Assembly: GCA_021828925.1 (NCBI GenBank)
Contig: JAJZCT010000246.1
Coordinates: 1 to 5,795 of the forward strand
Length of the DNA stretch: 5,795 nt
Reading direction: 5' to 3'
Origin: Planctomycetota bacterium
GTDB lineage: Bacteria > Planctomycetota > Phycisphaerae > WQYP01
Part shown: positions 1 to 5,425 of the stretch, piece by piece
Numbering within the stretch: position 1 is the stretch's first letter
How the letters are laid out: each line of letters begins with the position of its first letter
The notes under the pieces: model-generated
The model's input: only the letters and a program-made list of their open reading frames with translations
Told to the model about the DNA's origin: nothing
Database searches by the model: none
Made by a program: the position numbers and the translations under genes

Positions 1-14
1 CCTGGATTAACGCG

Positions 15-60
15 AGCATGGGACAGCATGGGATAGCACGGAACGGGACGGGTACGGAAC
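15..60. repeat. Short degenerate 10-bp tandem repeat
   Basis: Units AGCATGGGAC (15-24), AGCATGGGAT (25-34) and AGCACGGAAC (35-44) follow one another directly. They are trailed by GGGACGGGTACGGAAC (45-60), which repeats the ACGG/GGAAC theme. Only two copies are near-identical and the third differs at two or three positions. There is no spacer pattern, so this is a simple tandem duplication in non-coding DNA rather than a CRISPR. No function can be assigned. Confidence 0.5.
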
Positions 61-74
61 AAAGCAGACCCCAG

Positions 75-126
75 GAGCCGGTCCGAGTAATGGCTGCCCC
101 AACCCGGCCATTACTCGGACAGGCTC
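75..126. repeat. Long near-perfect inverted repeat (20-bp stem, 12-nt loop)
   Basis: The arm GTCCGAGTAATGGC (81-94) is exactly complementary to GCCATTACTCGGAC (107-120). The stem extends outward as GAGCC (75-79) with GGCTC (122-126), interrupted by one mismatch (80/121), giving 19 of 20 pairs. The 12-nt loop (95-106) is C-rich. Neither side has a T-run, so it is not a canonical Rho-independent terminator in either direction. It could be a T-less terminator of a gene upstream of the window, a dispersed palindromic (REP-like) element, a protein-binding palindrome, or a mobile-element end. The structure is certain; its role is not. Confidence 0.8.
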
Positions 127-199
127 GTAGGCCAATACCCCATCCCGCCCGCATCGTAATAATTGTTGTAGTAAAAGCTTTATGACAGAAAATGGCGGC

Positions 200-205
200 T
201 ATAAT
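200..205 (+). promoter_or_regulatory. Possible sigma-70-type -10 box
   Basis: A perfect TATAAT lies about 205 nt upstream of the ice-binding-like gene, in a locally AT-richer patch after the large inverted repeat. No good -35 hexamer sits 16-18 nt upstream (GCTTTA or CTTTAT there), and TGACA at 183-187 is too close. If used, it would give a 5' leader of nearly 200 nt in which I see no recognisable riboswitch. This is a motif match only. Confidence 0.3.
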
Positions 206-409
206 TGAACTAAGGCAGTGCTTGAGCATAGCACCGCCTGTCGCACGATTATCGCGGCTCCTTGTTGGTTAACCGCGAAATGGACCGCTCCGATGCCCTT
301 CCCGTTCAAGCAACTACCGGCTTGTTCTTCCATTACCGATGCCCAGCATCGAAGAGTGAATATCTATTCACAAAAGTCGCCCCTATCAGCGGCCGTTGGA
401 GAATGACCC

Positions 410-1123
410 ATGAAAAATAAAACACTTGTTCTTTTGGTAGTACCACCGAACCGTGCAGACCCTGAAGCGGCACACGCGTCAATCACCCTTGATTCGGCTG
501 GCGGCTTTGCGGTACTGGGCGGCACGGCCGTAGAAAACACCGGCGAAACTGCTGTGCATGGTGGGGATGTGGGAGCCAGCCATGGGCAAGAGGTTACGGG
601 ATTTCCCCCGGGAGCCGTCGTTCCGCCAAGTACGATCCGTGTTTCCGACGATGTTACGCAGCAAGCGCACACGGACCTGACCACTGCTTATGACGCTGTT
701 GCCGCAATGCCGTCAACGCACGACCTTAGCGGACAGGATCTTGGAGGACTGACGCTGTTGCCCGGAGTTTATCATTTCGCCGCCGCGGCCACGCTCACCG
801 GAACTCTGACGCTCAAAGACCAGGGCGACCCCAACGCGCAATTCATTTTTCAAATTGGCACCACGCTGACAACGGGCAGGGACTCATCCGTTATTTCAAT
901 CGATGGGGGGGCCAGCACCTGGGTAAAAGGTGCCGTTTTCTGGCAGGTGGGCAATTCGGCAACGCTTGGAGCCGATAGCGCTTTTGCAGGCAATATTCTC
1001 GCCCGGGATGATATCACCCTCCAAGCGGATGCCTCTGTCCGTAATGGAAGCGTGCTGTCGCAATTCGGCGATGTCACGCTTGATTCCAACCAAATCACCA
1101 AAGGCGATCTGCCCGCCGCATAA
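410..1123 (+). CDS. DUF3494 ice-binding-like (IBP/adhesin-fold) protein
   Basis: The 237-residue product has the DUF3494 ice-binding-like domain over residues about 24-230. Visible family signatures are GGFAVLGGTAVENTG (31-45), VTGFPPGAV (62-70), QQAHTDLTTAYDA (84-96), DLGGLTLLPGVYHF (110-123), LTGTLTLKDQGDPNAQFIFQIG (split around 129-150), VFWQVGNSATLG (177-188) and FAGNILARDDITL (192-204), ending in VTLDSNQIT. Family members form a right-handed beta-solenoid; some bind ice, and many are secreted or surface proteins of unproven function. The ATG at 410 has GGAG eight bases upstream (398-401). The N-terminus MKNKTLVLLVV ends in A-H-A (21-23), which resembles a cleavage site, but the hydrophobic core is only about seven residues and is followed by PPNRADPE, so export is uncertain. 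The protein stops right after the solenoid (GDLPAA), with no PEP-CTERM, sortase or membrane tail. The family call is secure; ice binding itself is not shown. Confidence 0.9.
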   Translation: MKNKTLVLLVVPPNRADPEAAHASITLDSAGGFAVLGGTAVENTGETAVHGGDVGASHGQEVTGFPPGAVVPPSTIRVSDDVTQQAHTDLTTAYDAVAAMPSTHDLSGQDLGGLTLLPGVYHFAAAATLTGTLTLKDQGDPNAQFIFQIGTTLTTGRDSSVISIDGGASTWVKGAVFWQVGNSATLGADSAFAGNILARDDITLQADASVRNGSVLSQFGDVTLDSNQITKGDLPAA

Positions 1124-1135
1124 GGGAGCGTTATG

Positions 1136-1222
1136 ATGCTTCCAGATGGGCGTCGCATCTGTCCGATACATGCACGACATTGTGGCTGCTGCCACGACAA
1201 CATGTCGGGTGCCCACTGCTGA
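1136..1222 (+). CDS. Possible Cys/His-rich micro-ORF, unknown function
   Basis: This 28-codon frame begins 12 nt after the stop of the ice-binding-like gene. GGGAG (1124-1128) sits seven bases before the ATG at 1136; another in-frame ATG is at 1133. The product contains CPIHARHCGCCHDNMSGAHC, i.e. six Cys and five His within 20 residues, a composition compatible with metal binding. I recognise no family. A chance frame of this length is easily possible. Only the well-placed Shine-Dalgarno sequence and the unusual composition argue for it. Confidence 0.2.
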   Translation: MLPDGRRICPIHARHCGCCHDNMSGAHC

Positions 1223-1239
1223 CGTAGGTCCATTTTTGA

Positions 1240-1389
1240 CTCATTGCGGCCCTTTTCATCGGTGGCACGCCGGTTGCATCTACTTTTGCGGCTCAGGTGC
1301 GCTGCCGAGAGTACACGCGTTGAGCAGAAGCTCACGCAGCGGTTAAGGCCACTTGCCGTCGCGGAGAACAAGCGGCAAAAACAAGCTGC
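1240..1389 (+). pseudogene. Possible remnant of a small secreted protein gene
   Basis: One frame reads LIAALFIGGTPVASTFAAQ (1240-1296), a good signal-peptide core with an Ala-rich cleavage site. It continues VRCREYTR, then a TGA (1321-1323), then AEAHAAVKATCRRGEQAAKTSC (1324-1389). There is no start codon; a TGA (1237-1239) directly precedes the segment. The pattern EY, then an Ala/Lys-rich helix, then two Cys ten residues apart resembles small periplasmic proteins with an EADYKAAK..C..(10)..C layout that I know mainly from Proteobacteria. The match is short and rests on memory, so this is a tentative reading of a decayed gene. The alternative is chance in non-coding DNA. Confidence 0.25.
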
Positions 1390-1690
1390 TAAATATCACC
1401 GGTGGGCCCGAGATTGGGGTGGGCCGTATAAAACTGGAAAATCAGGGCTGTTGTCGACAGGATAGTGCGCGCTACCTATTACAAAAAGTTCCTGTGGGGT
1501 TCAGTTTATATCAATGGGGCTGACGGAAACAGGTTTTCCTGTTTATGCCGCGGAGAATCGCAATTATTTTCCAGTCGCTGCTGTGATCACTGATAACAGC
1601 GGCCGAACCAAGGACCAGGTGGGTGTGCATGCCTTTGTCAACAACACTCATTTGGGAGGAATCTTTTGTAGCTACGGTTCAGCGTCCCGA
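1390..1690. other. Non-coding stretch, no convincing gene
   Basis: I find no recognisable protein in any frame here. Small visible items are a direct repeat GGTGGGCC (1401-1408 and 1418-1425) and a perfect 7-bp hairpin, AAACAGG (1527-1533) with CCTGTTT (1538-1544) around a TTTT loop. A Shine-Dalgarno-like GGGAGGA near 1656-1662 is not followed by any ATG or GTG at a suitable distance. The terminator just downstream implies that some transcript passes through this stretch: either the ice-binding-like gene's mRNA with a long 3' region, or an unannotated small RNA. Confidence 0.4.
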
Positions 1691-1737
1691 GCCGGGTGTC
1701 GGCAGACCGCGTGCGTCGCCGACACCCGGCCTTTTAA
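1691..1737 (+). terminator. Rho-independent terminator
   Basis: The arm GCCGGGTGTCGGC (1691-1703) is perfectly complementary to GCCGACACCCGGC (1718-1730). This gives a GC-rich 13-bp stem with a 14-nt loop, followed by C and TTTT (1732-1735). The T-run lies only on the plus-strand side, so termination is rightward. It separates upstream transcription from the STAS gene that starts 50 nt later. It could also act as an attenuator in that gene's leader, but I see no competing antiterminator fold. Confidence 0.85.
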
Positions 1738-1788
1738 TATTTGCTGTGCGCTGCAAGAACCTTGTTGCGTGAGTTAAAAAGGATTTTT

Positions 1789-2412
1789 ATGATGCGCATT
1801 TCAATTTTCAAAAAGGGAAGTCTGTTGCTGGCACGCACGCAGTGTGGCGTAAGTGAATTGGACTGGAAACAACTGGGATATGAGTTGGATTTTCGCGCGC
1901 GGCAATATCGATGCGATGGCGTGCTGTTGGATGTCACCGAGCTGGATGTGATGAGCTCCTGGGCCATCAACAGGTTGCGGAATATCGCTATAACCGACAT
2001 GCTGAAAGTGCGCGGCCCGCAAACCATCATTACCGGCATCCACGCCTGTGCGACCGTAGCGATGATTAGATTAGGACTTCGGATTCCCGAGGTTGGTGAG
2101 GTTGTGAAAATTGATGACGGCCTGTCTTGTCTGCGGAAAATATCCCGTGGCCTGTCAACGCCCAGAGAAAATTGTGCGGCAATAGGCTTCCGTACCGGGT
2201 CGGTGCATCGGTCCTACGCCGGTAGAAATGGGCTGGGCGTCTGGTTGACCTTCGGACCACCGAGACATCCCGACCTCGGACGCTGGCCTTGGCCGCGCGA
2301 TGCGTGGTTTGGTTATTGTCAGTGGCATGTCGCGGTGGGATGCAGCCGAGGGCGTTCGGTGGCCAGAGCGGTTGAATGGAGCCACGTGGAAGACGCACCC
2401 AGAGGACGTTAG
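1789..2412 (+). CDS. RsbS-like STAS-domain protein with aberrant C-terminal extension
   Basis: Residues 1-120 match a stand-alone STAS domain of the RsbS type (stressosome/partner-switch antagonist). They run ISIFKKGSLLLARTQ, GVLLDVTELDVMSSWAINRL (45-64), VRGPQTIITGIHACATVAMI (74-93) and KIDDGLSCLRK (107-117). Ser57 in DVMSSW aligns with the phosphorylated Ser59 of Bacillus RsbS; the usual preceding Asp is Ser here. In known systems RsbS sequesters the kinase RsbT until phosphorylated. The start ATG at 1789 follows AAAAAGGATTTTT, with AAGGA correctly placed; an ATG also lies at 1792. RsbS proteins normally end near residue 120, yet this frame continues for about 87 residues of odd composition (Trp-, Arg- and Gly-rich) to 2412. 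I infer that the true stop was lost by an indel and that the extension reads through a damaged rsbT-like gene. The STAS domain is secure; the C-terminal end is doubtful. Confidence 0.75.
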   Translation: MMRISIFKKGSLLLARTQCGVSELDWKQLGYELDFRARQYRCDGVLLDVTELDVMSSWAINRLRNIAITDMLKVRGPQTIITGIHACATVAMIRLGLRIPEVGEVVKIDDGLSCLRKISRGLSTPRENCAAIGFRTGSVHRSYAGRNGLGVWLTFGPPRHPDLGRWPWPRDAWFGYCQWHVAVGCSRGRSVARAVEWSHVEDAPRGR

Positions 2413-2461
2413 CTGAAGATGATAATCGTGGTGCCCGGATTCCCAATGGCTGATAAAATGA
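2114..2461 (+). pseudogene. Probable frameshifted remnant of an RsbT-like switch kinase gene
   Basis: RsbT (serine kinase of the GHKL type that phosphorylates RsbS) normally lies directly after rsbS. Here frame 2 reads PVACQRPEKIVRQ (2144-2182) and frame 1 continues IGFRTGSVHR (2182-2211). Joined across a one-base loss, this resembles the RsbT segment DIVAARQ.GR..A..LGF....D.AR. Further fragments keep RsbT order: YAGR (2215-2226, compare the YAG of the N-box helix), GPPRHPDLGR (frame 1, compare GPGIPDL), GVR..RL (frame 2, about 2351-2375, compare GVKRLMD) and QWLIK with a stop at 2459-2461 (compare the terminal IKWLR). The ISELARN core carrying the Asn is missing, and at least two frame changes are needed. 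No single fragment is significant; the collinear order behind an rsbS-like gene is the argument. The gene would be non-functional. Confidence 0.42.
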
Positions 2462-2575
2462 ACCGTCGAGGGGATAGCCTGACGAACGTTGGTTTTTAGG
2501 GTACCAAGTTGCTATCATTAAGTGGCAAACGCTTTGCCCCGAGCGGAGCGAGCCGGGTTTGGATGAGACAGTAGC

Positions 2576-2680
2576 ATGGAGAGCAACGATCTTGAGCCGA
2601 AAGTATCGAATATTCGGTATCCCGGGAAATGCAGCGTGGGGTATGTAGATAGAGCTGACGAATGGGTCCAAGTCCGCTAA
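2576..2680 (+). CDS. Possible 34-residue micro-ORF, unknown
   Basis: The ATG at 2576 follows GGATGAG (2561-2567) at an eight-base gap. The product begins MESNDLEPKVSNIRYPGK and ends WVQVR before TAA. Its residue mix (acidic and basic residues, no low-complexity runs) looks more protein-like than neighbouring frames, but I recognise nothing in it. A leader peptide of the polysaccharide operon or a chance frame are both possible. Confidence 0.15.
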   Translation: MESNDLEPKVSNIRYPGKCSVGYVDRADEWVQVR

Positions 2681-2808
2681 ACCGGCACGGGCAACAGTCC
2701 GAAATTGGTGATTTTTATTTCCCACGCGAACCGATAAAGTTAAAGGCCCGCGCTGTGAATGTCCGAATACATCAGCGAAGCCTATAAGTAAAGGCGTTAC
2801 GCCACGCG

Positions 2809-2816
2809 GGCGGTAA
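2809..2816 (+). promoter_or_regulatory. ops-like element upstream of the antiterminator gene
   Basis: The sequence GGCGGTAA matches seven of eight bases of the RfaH ops core GGCGGTAG and is the only GGCGGTA I found on the plus strand of this window. It lies about 30 nt upstream of the chosen start of a NusG/RfaH-family gene, in the leader of a polysaccharide operon, where such recruitment sites occur in enterobacteria. Specificity of antiterminators in distant phyla is not known to me, and a 7-mer can occur by chance, so this is suggestive only. Confidence 0.25.
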
Positions 2817-2832
2817 TGAACTGGGACGGCAT

Positions 2833-2840
2833 GGAGGTGA
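2833..2840 (+). promoter_or_regulatory. Strong Shine-Dalgarno deciding the antiterminator start
   Basis: GGAGGTGA is a near-ideal Shine-Dalgarno sequence, five bases before the ATG at 2846. The more upstream ATGs at 2816 and 2831 lack such a site, and the ATG at 2864 has only a GC-rich GGGGCGG too close to it. This favours 2846 as the start. Confidence 0.7.
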
Positions 2841-2845
2841 CAGGA

Positions 2846-3544
2846 ATGGTAACGGGGCGGCATATGACAGAAGCAACATCTGCAAACAGTCATGAGAATT
2901 TATCGCGCATGGAATGTCCGGAAACCGAATTATCGGGCGTAAAATCCGCCACGGTCCCTGCCGCCTCAACGGTTGCCCAGTCGGTCGGATCCGGAATTAA
3001 CCGGGGAGATGCCCGGAAATGGTTTGTACTACAGACCAAAAGCCGGCAGGAAAAAGTGGTTTGCGACTTTTTCCGCGACCGCCAAATCGACTATCTACTG
3101 CCCTTGGTAGCGAAAACCACCTATTACGGCAAACGCAAAGTAAAATCTGAGCTTCCGCTTTTTCCGGGTTATGTTTTTGTCCGCAGCGCCGTTCAAGATG
3201 CGTATGCGGCCGATCGAACCAATCGGCTGGTTCGGATCATTCCAGTATTTGACCAAGCCCGAATAGAAGAGGAACTTCGCAGCCTGACGCGGGCCTTGGA
3301 AGCGCAAGCGCCCTTTGATCGGCATCCGCAGCTTGTAGCGGGGGTACGTGTTGAGGTAAAATCAGGACCTCTGCAGGGTGTGCGGGGCGTAGTGGAAAGC
3401 CGACTGAAGATGGACCGTCTGGTTTTGCAGGTTGAAATCCTGGGCCAGGCGATCAGTGTTGAGGTTGATACCGACCTGCTGGCGATTCTTGAAGATATGC
3501 CGGCAGTCGCGGAGAATACTCCTGGCGGCGTTCGGGCGGCGTAA
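2846..3544 (+). CDS. NusG/RfaH/UpxY-family transcription antiterminator
   Basis: From the ATG at 2846 the product is 232 residues. A polar, probably disordered N-terminal stretch of about 55 residues precedes the NGN domain. That domain starts at about 58 with KWFVLQTKSRQEKVV and contains YLLPLVAKTTYYGKRKVKSE and the hallmark LPLFPGYVFV (about 104-113). A KOW-type domain follows (about 165-215) with VAGVRVEVKSGPLQGVRGVVE. The layout is that of specialised NusG paralogues (RfaH, UpxY, LoaP), which bind RNA polymerase and suppress pausing and termination in long polysaccharide operons; housekeeping nusG usually sits by secE/rplK instead. Position as first gene before exosortase, EpsI and Wzz-like genes fits a dedicated operon antiterminator. 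The Ser/Thr/Ala-rich N-terminal extension is longer than in RfaH (about 160 residues in all); if the ATG at 2864 were used, it would be six residues shorter. Confidence 0.9.
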   Translation: MVTGRHMTEATSANSHENLSRMECPETELSGVKSATVPAASTVAQSVGSGINRGDARKWFVLQTKSRQEKVVCDFFRDRQIDYLLPLVAKTTYYGKRKVKSELPLFPGYVFVRSAVQDAYAADRTNRLVRIIPVFDQARIEEELRSLTRALEAQAPFDRHPQLVAGVRVEVKSGPLQGVRGVVESRLKMDRLVLQVEILGQAISVEVDTDLLAILEDMPAVAENTPGGVRAA

Positions 3545-3670
3545 AGCCACCGGTACATAAGCGCCGCCGCAAACTCGGGGAAGTTGGTTCCCCCTGATCT
3601 CTTCGCGCTAAAAATTCGCGCAAGCGACAGTAGCGGAGCTTTGGCCAAAATTAGGCCAAGAGCATGTTTT

Positions 3671-4615
3671 ATGGGCCGCCGCAGTGGCGAAAATTGTCGA
3701 GAAGAACCATTGGCCACGATTGCCGCAAACACTCCAAGCTGGGCCGTCGCTCCAAAAGACCGCATTAAACGCGTCTATCTTCTGGCGGCGGGAGTGCTGG
3801 TTTTGTTGACCATGCTGGTGCAGCATCGCGCTTGGCACGATGTGTTTTCCATTGCCTTAAATGATCAGGATTCCAGCCACATTTTACTGGTACCTTTCCT
3901 GGCCGGCTGGCTGATTTTTGTACGTCGCCAGCGCTGGCGTGAATGCCGCCTGTCGGGCCGCTGGTTGGGACCGGTGCTGCTGCTCCTGGGTGCGGCGACC
4001 AGCAACTTCGGCGTGGATCATGGCATGGCCGTCTTCTGGCATTTTGGATCCCTGCTCATGGCTTTCGGGGCGGTTATCGCCGTTTTGGGATTTGATATCG
4101 TACGTAAATTTTTCCCCGCTTTCCTGATGTTGCTGTTTCTGGTGCCGGTGCCCGCCACCGTGCGGCAGGCAATCTCGGTTCCTCTGGAACATCTGTGCGC
4201 TCTGCTTAGCCAGCAGATTCTGGAAATTGTGGGTGTCACGGTATCGCGGGCCGGCAATGTTCTAATCGTCAATGGCGTGAAAGTGGAGATCGCCGAAGCC
4301 TGTGACGGCATGCGAATGGCCATTGCTTTGATGGTGCTGGTGGCCACCTTCACGCTTAGTATCCCCATGAATCGCTGGGCACGGGCCATATTCCTGATTT
4401 TAAGCCCGGTTGTCGCCCTGCTTTGTAATATTATTCGACTGGTGCCAACGGTGTGGGTGTTTGGCAAGTATCCTCATGCGGCGGCCGAGAATTTCCATAA
4501 TATGGCCGGCTGGCTGATGCTGCCCATCGCGTTTTTATTGTTCTGGTCAGTGTTGCGACTGTTACGCTGGGCCTCCGTGCCGGTAGCCCCCTTCGGCCTG
4601 GCCTACGACTCGTAG
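3671..4615 (+). CDS. Exosortase (EpsH-family membrane transpeptidase)
   Basis: This polytopic membrane protein of 314 residues (ATG at 3671) has about eight hydrophobic segments, starting at YLLAAGVLVLLTMLV (about 35-50). The exosortase catalytic set is present: Cys211 in VEIAEACDGMRM, Arg256 in LLCNIIRLVPTVW and His276 in AENFHNMAGW. Exosortases are thought to cleave C-terminal sorting tails (PEP-CTERM type) and pass the protein to an envelope acceptor, in step with polysaccharide production. The conserved SSHILLVPFLAGWLIF (about 68-83) and FLVPVPATVRQ (about 156-166) are also typical. EACDG replaces the commoner EACSG/EACNG. The start is uncertain: no strong Shine-Dalgarno precedes 3671, and the frame stays open upstream to a TTG at 3584 next to GGGGAAG (343 residues). 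In-frame TTGs at 3641 and 3710 are further options. The extra N-terminus has no membrane segment. Its subtype I cannot assign, although the sequence resembles planctomycete-type exosortases. Confidence 0.92.
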   Translation: MGRRSGENCREEPLATIAANTPSWAVAPKDRIKRVYLLAAGVLVLLTMLVQHRAWHDVFSIALNDQDSSHILLVPFLAGWLIFVRRQRWRECRLSGRWLGPVLLLLGAATSNFGVDHGMAVFWHFGSLLMAFGAVIAVLGFDIVRKFFPAFLMLLFLVPVPATVRQAISVPLEHLCALLSQQILEIVGVTVSRAGNVLIVNGVKVEIAEACDGMRMAIALMVLVATFTLSIPMNRWARAIFLILSPVVALLCNIIRLVPTVWVFGKYPHAAAENFHNMAGWLMLPIAFLLFWSVLRLLRWASVPVAPFGLAYDS

Positions 4616-4705
4616 AACGTACCACGAACTTCCAGGTCGTAACTTATTAACTGCTTGCGTATTATTCGCCTTTACTTCGTCCCCGGCGTTTGACTGGATA
4701 ATGTT
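4616..4705 (+). other. 90-nt spacer between exosortase and EpsI genes
   Basis: No hairpin followed by a T-run and no convincing promoter hexamer pair is visible, so co-transcription across the gap is likely. The EpsI-like start has only a weak GGATAA upstream (4696-4701). Confidence 0.4.
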
Positions 4706-5425
4706 ATGTCAAAACCAATGACCCCAACCTCTGCTCACCGCCCGGCCTGGCTGGCCTGGGCACCGGCCTTTGCCTGCGTGATCCTGCTGGCCGCCATTGA
4801 GGCTCGAGGGTACTTTGAAAAGCCGCCCCGGCAGGCCGGTGCATATCTGGCGCATGTGCACGCTCTGGCGGAGACGATGCCCAAAGAGTTCGGCAATTGG
4901 ATTGGCCGCGATGTGCCCCTGCCGCTTTCCGCCGTACATCTGCTGCAGCCCAATGTGGATTTGTGCCGCAATTTTGTTAACCACAAAACCGGTGAGCAGG
5001 CCACGTTCATGGTTATTGACTGCTCGGACACGCGCAATCTTTCGGGTCACTATCCGCCGAATTGCTATCCGGGCAACGGCTGGATCCTGGATAAATCAAC
5101 GCCGAAAACCTGGGTGATAAATAAAACCCCCATCACGGGGATGGAATATAAATTCCATCGGGGAGCGTTTGATACGGAATCTCATATATATGTAGATGAT
5201 TTTTTTATCATGCCGGACGGCAAATTTCTCGCTACCGAGCGGGAATTCCTCCACGAGTCCGGAAGCTTTAATGAAAGAGTGTTTGGGGCCGCGCAGGTGG
5301 AACTTACTTTACCTGGCGACATGCTTCCCGCTGATCGAATGCAAGTGTTTCATGATCTGATTGGCGCGAACTGGAAGCTCATTAGTGCGATCTTACACGG
5401 AGTGTCCAATGAACCCGCAAAATGA
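4706..5425 (+). CDS. EpsI/DUF3485 exosortase-associated protein
   Basis: The 239-residue product has one N-terminal membrane segment (about 14-32, WLAWAPAFACVILLAAI) and an extracytoplasmic domain of the EpsI (DUF3485) family. The family's hallmark cluster is visible as SGHYPPNCYPGNGW (113-126), with His115, Cys120, the YPG turn and Trp126. FGNWIGRDVPLP (62-73) is the usual W..G....L element after the membrane anchor. EpsI-type proteins accompany exosortases, either fused to their C-terminus (the EpsH/XrtA type in proteobacteria) or as separate genes as here. Their exact role is unproven; assistance in sorting-tail processing or polysaccharide coupling is assumed. The ATG at 4706 has a weak ribosome binding site. 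The gene overlaps the next one by 17 nt, which suggests translational coupling. Confidence 0.88.
   Translation: MSKPMTPTSAHRPAWLAWAPAFACVILLAAIEARGYFEKPPRQAGAYLAHVHALAETMPKEFGNWIGRDVPLPLSAVHLLQPNVDLCRNFVNHKTGEQATFMVIDCSDTRNLSGHYPPNCYPGNGWILDKSTPKTWVINKTPITGMEYKFHRGAFDTESHIYVDDFFIMPDGKFLATEREFLHESGSFNERVFGAAQVELTLPGDMLPADRMQVFHDLIGANWKLISAILHGVSNEPAK

Larger units (their letters stand above)
2462..2845 (+). other. Leader region before the polysaccharide operon
   Basis: These roughly 380 bases hold no convincing gene. Visible items are a 10-bp palindrome CGAATATTCG (2607-2616), a weak -10-like TATAAG (2783-2788) without a good -35, and GGCGGTA (2809-2815). A 34-codon frame at 2576-2680 is listed separately. 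No terminator-type hairpin with a T-run was found. A promoter for the downstream operon is expected somewhere here, but I cannot pin it down. Confidence 0.4.

Noticed and set aside
15..60. CRISPR-like repeat at the left edge
   Set aside because: The units are 10 bp, directly adjacent and degenerate, with no spacers. It is a simple tandem repeat.
218..406. 62-codon plus frame (GTG start) in the leader of the ice-binding-like gene
   Set aside because: The only Shine-Dalgarno-like AAGG is two bases from the GTG, no family is recognisable, and the composition looks random. It is treated as leader DNA.
1080..1123. PEP-CTERM tail on the ice-binding-like protein
   Set aside because: The protein ends GDLPAA directly after the solenoid. 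There is no VPEP-like motif, membrane segment or basic end.
850..1371. 173-codon minus-strand open frame
   Set aside because: Most of it is antisense to the well-supported DUF3494 gene, and it shows no domain.
1244..1465. 73-codon plus frame rich in Arg/Lys/Gln
   Set aside because: It overlaps the frame with the signal-peptide-like segment, and its Arg/Gln-rich content looks like an out-of-frame reading. No Shine-Dalgarno sequence.
1527..1544. AAACAGG-TTTT-CCTGTTT hairpin as a terminator
   Set aside because: The stem is only 7 bp and AT-rich at its base, with no T-run after it. A true terminator lies further downstream.
1514..1777. 87-codon plus frame
   Set aside because: It runs straight through the strong terminator hairpin and ends near the STAS gene start. 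There is no good ribosome binding site and no recognisable similarity.
2066..2893. 275-codon minus-strand open frame
   Set aside because: It overlaps the STAS gene's 3' part and the start of the NusG-like gene on the other strand, has an Arg/His/Pro/Ser-rich composition typical of antisense frames, and shows no recognisable domain.
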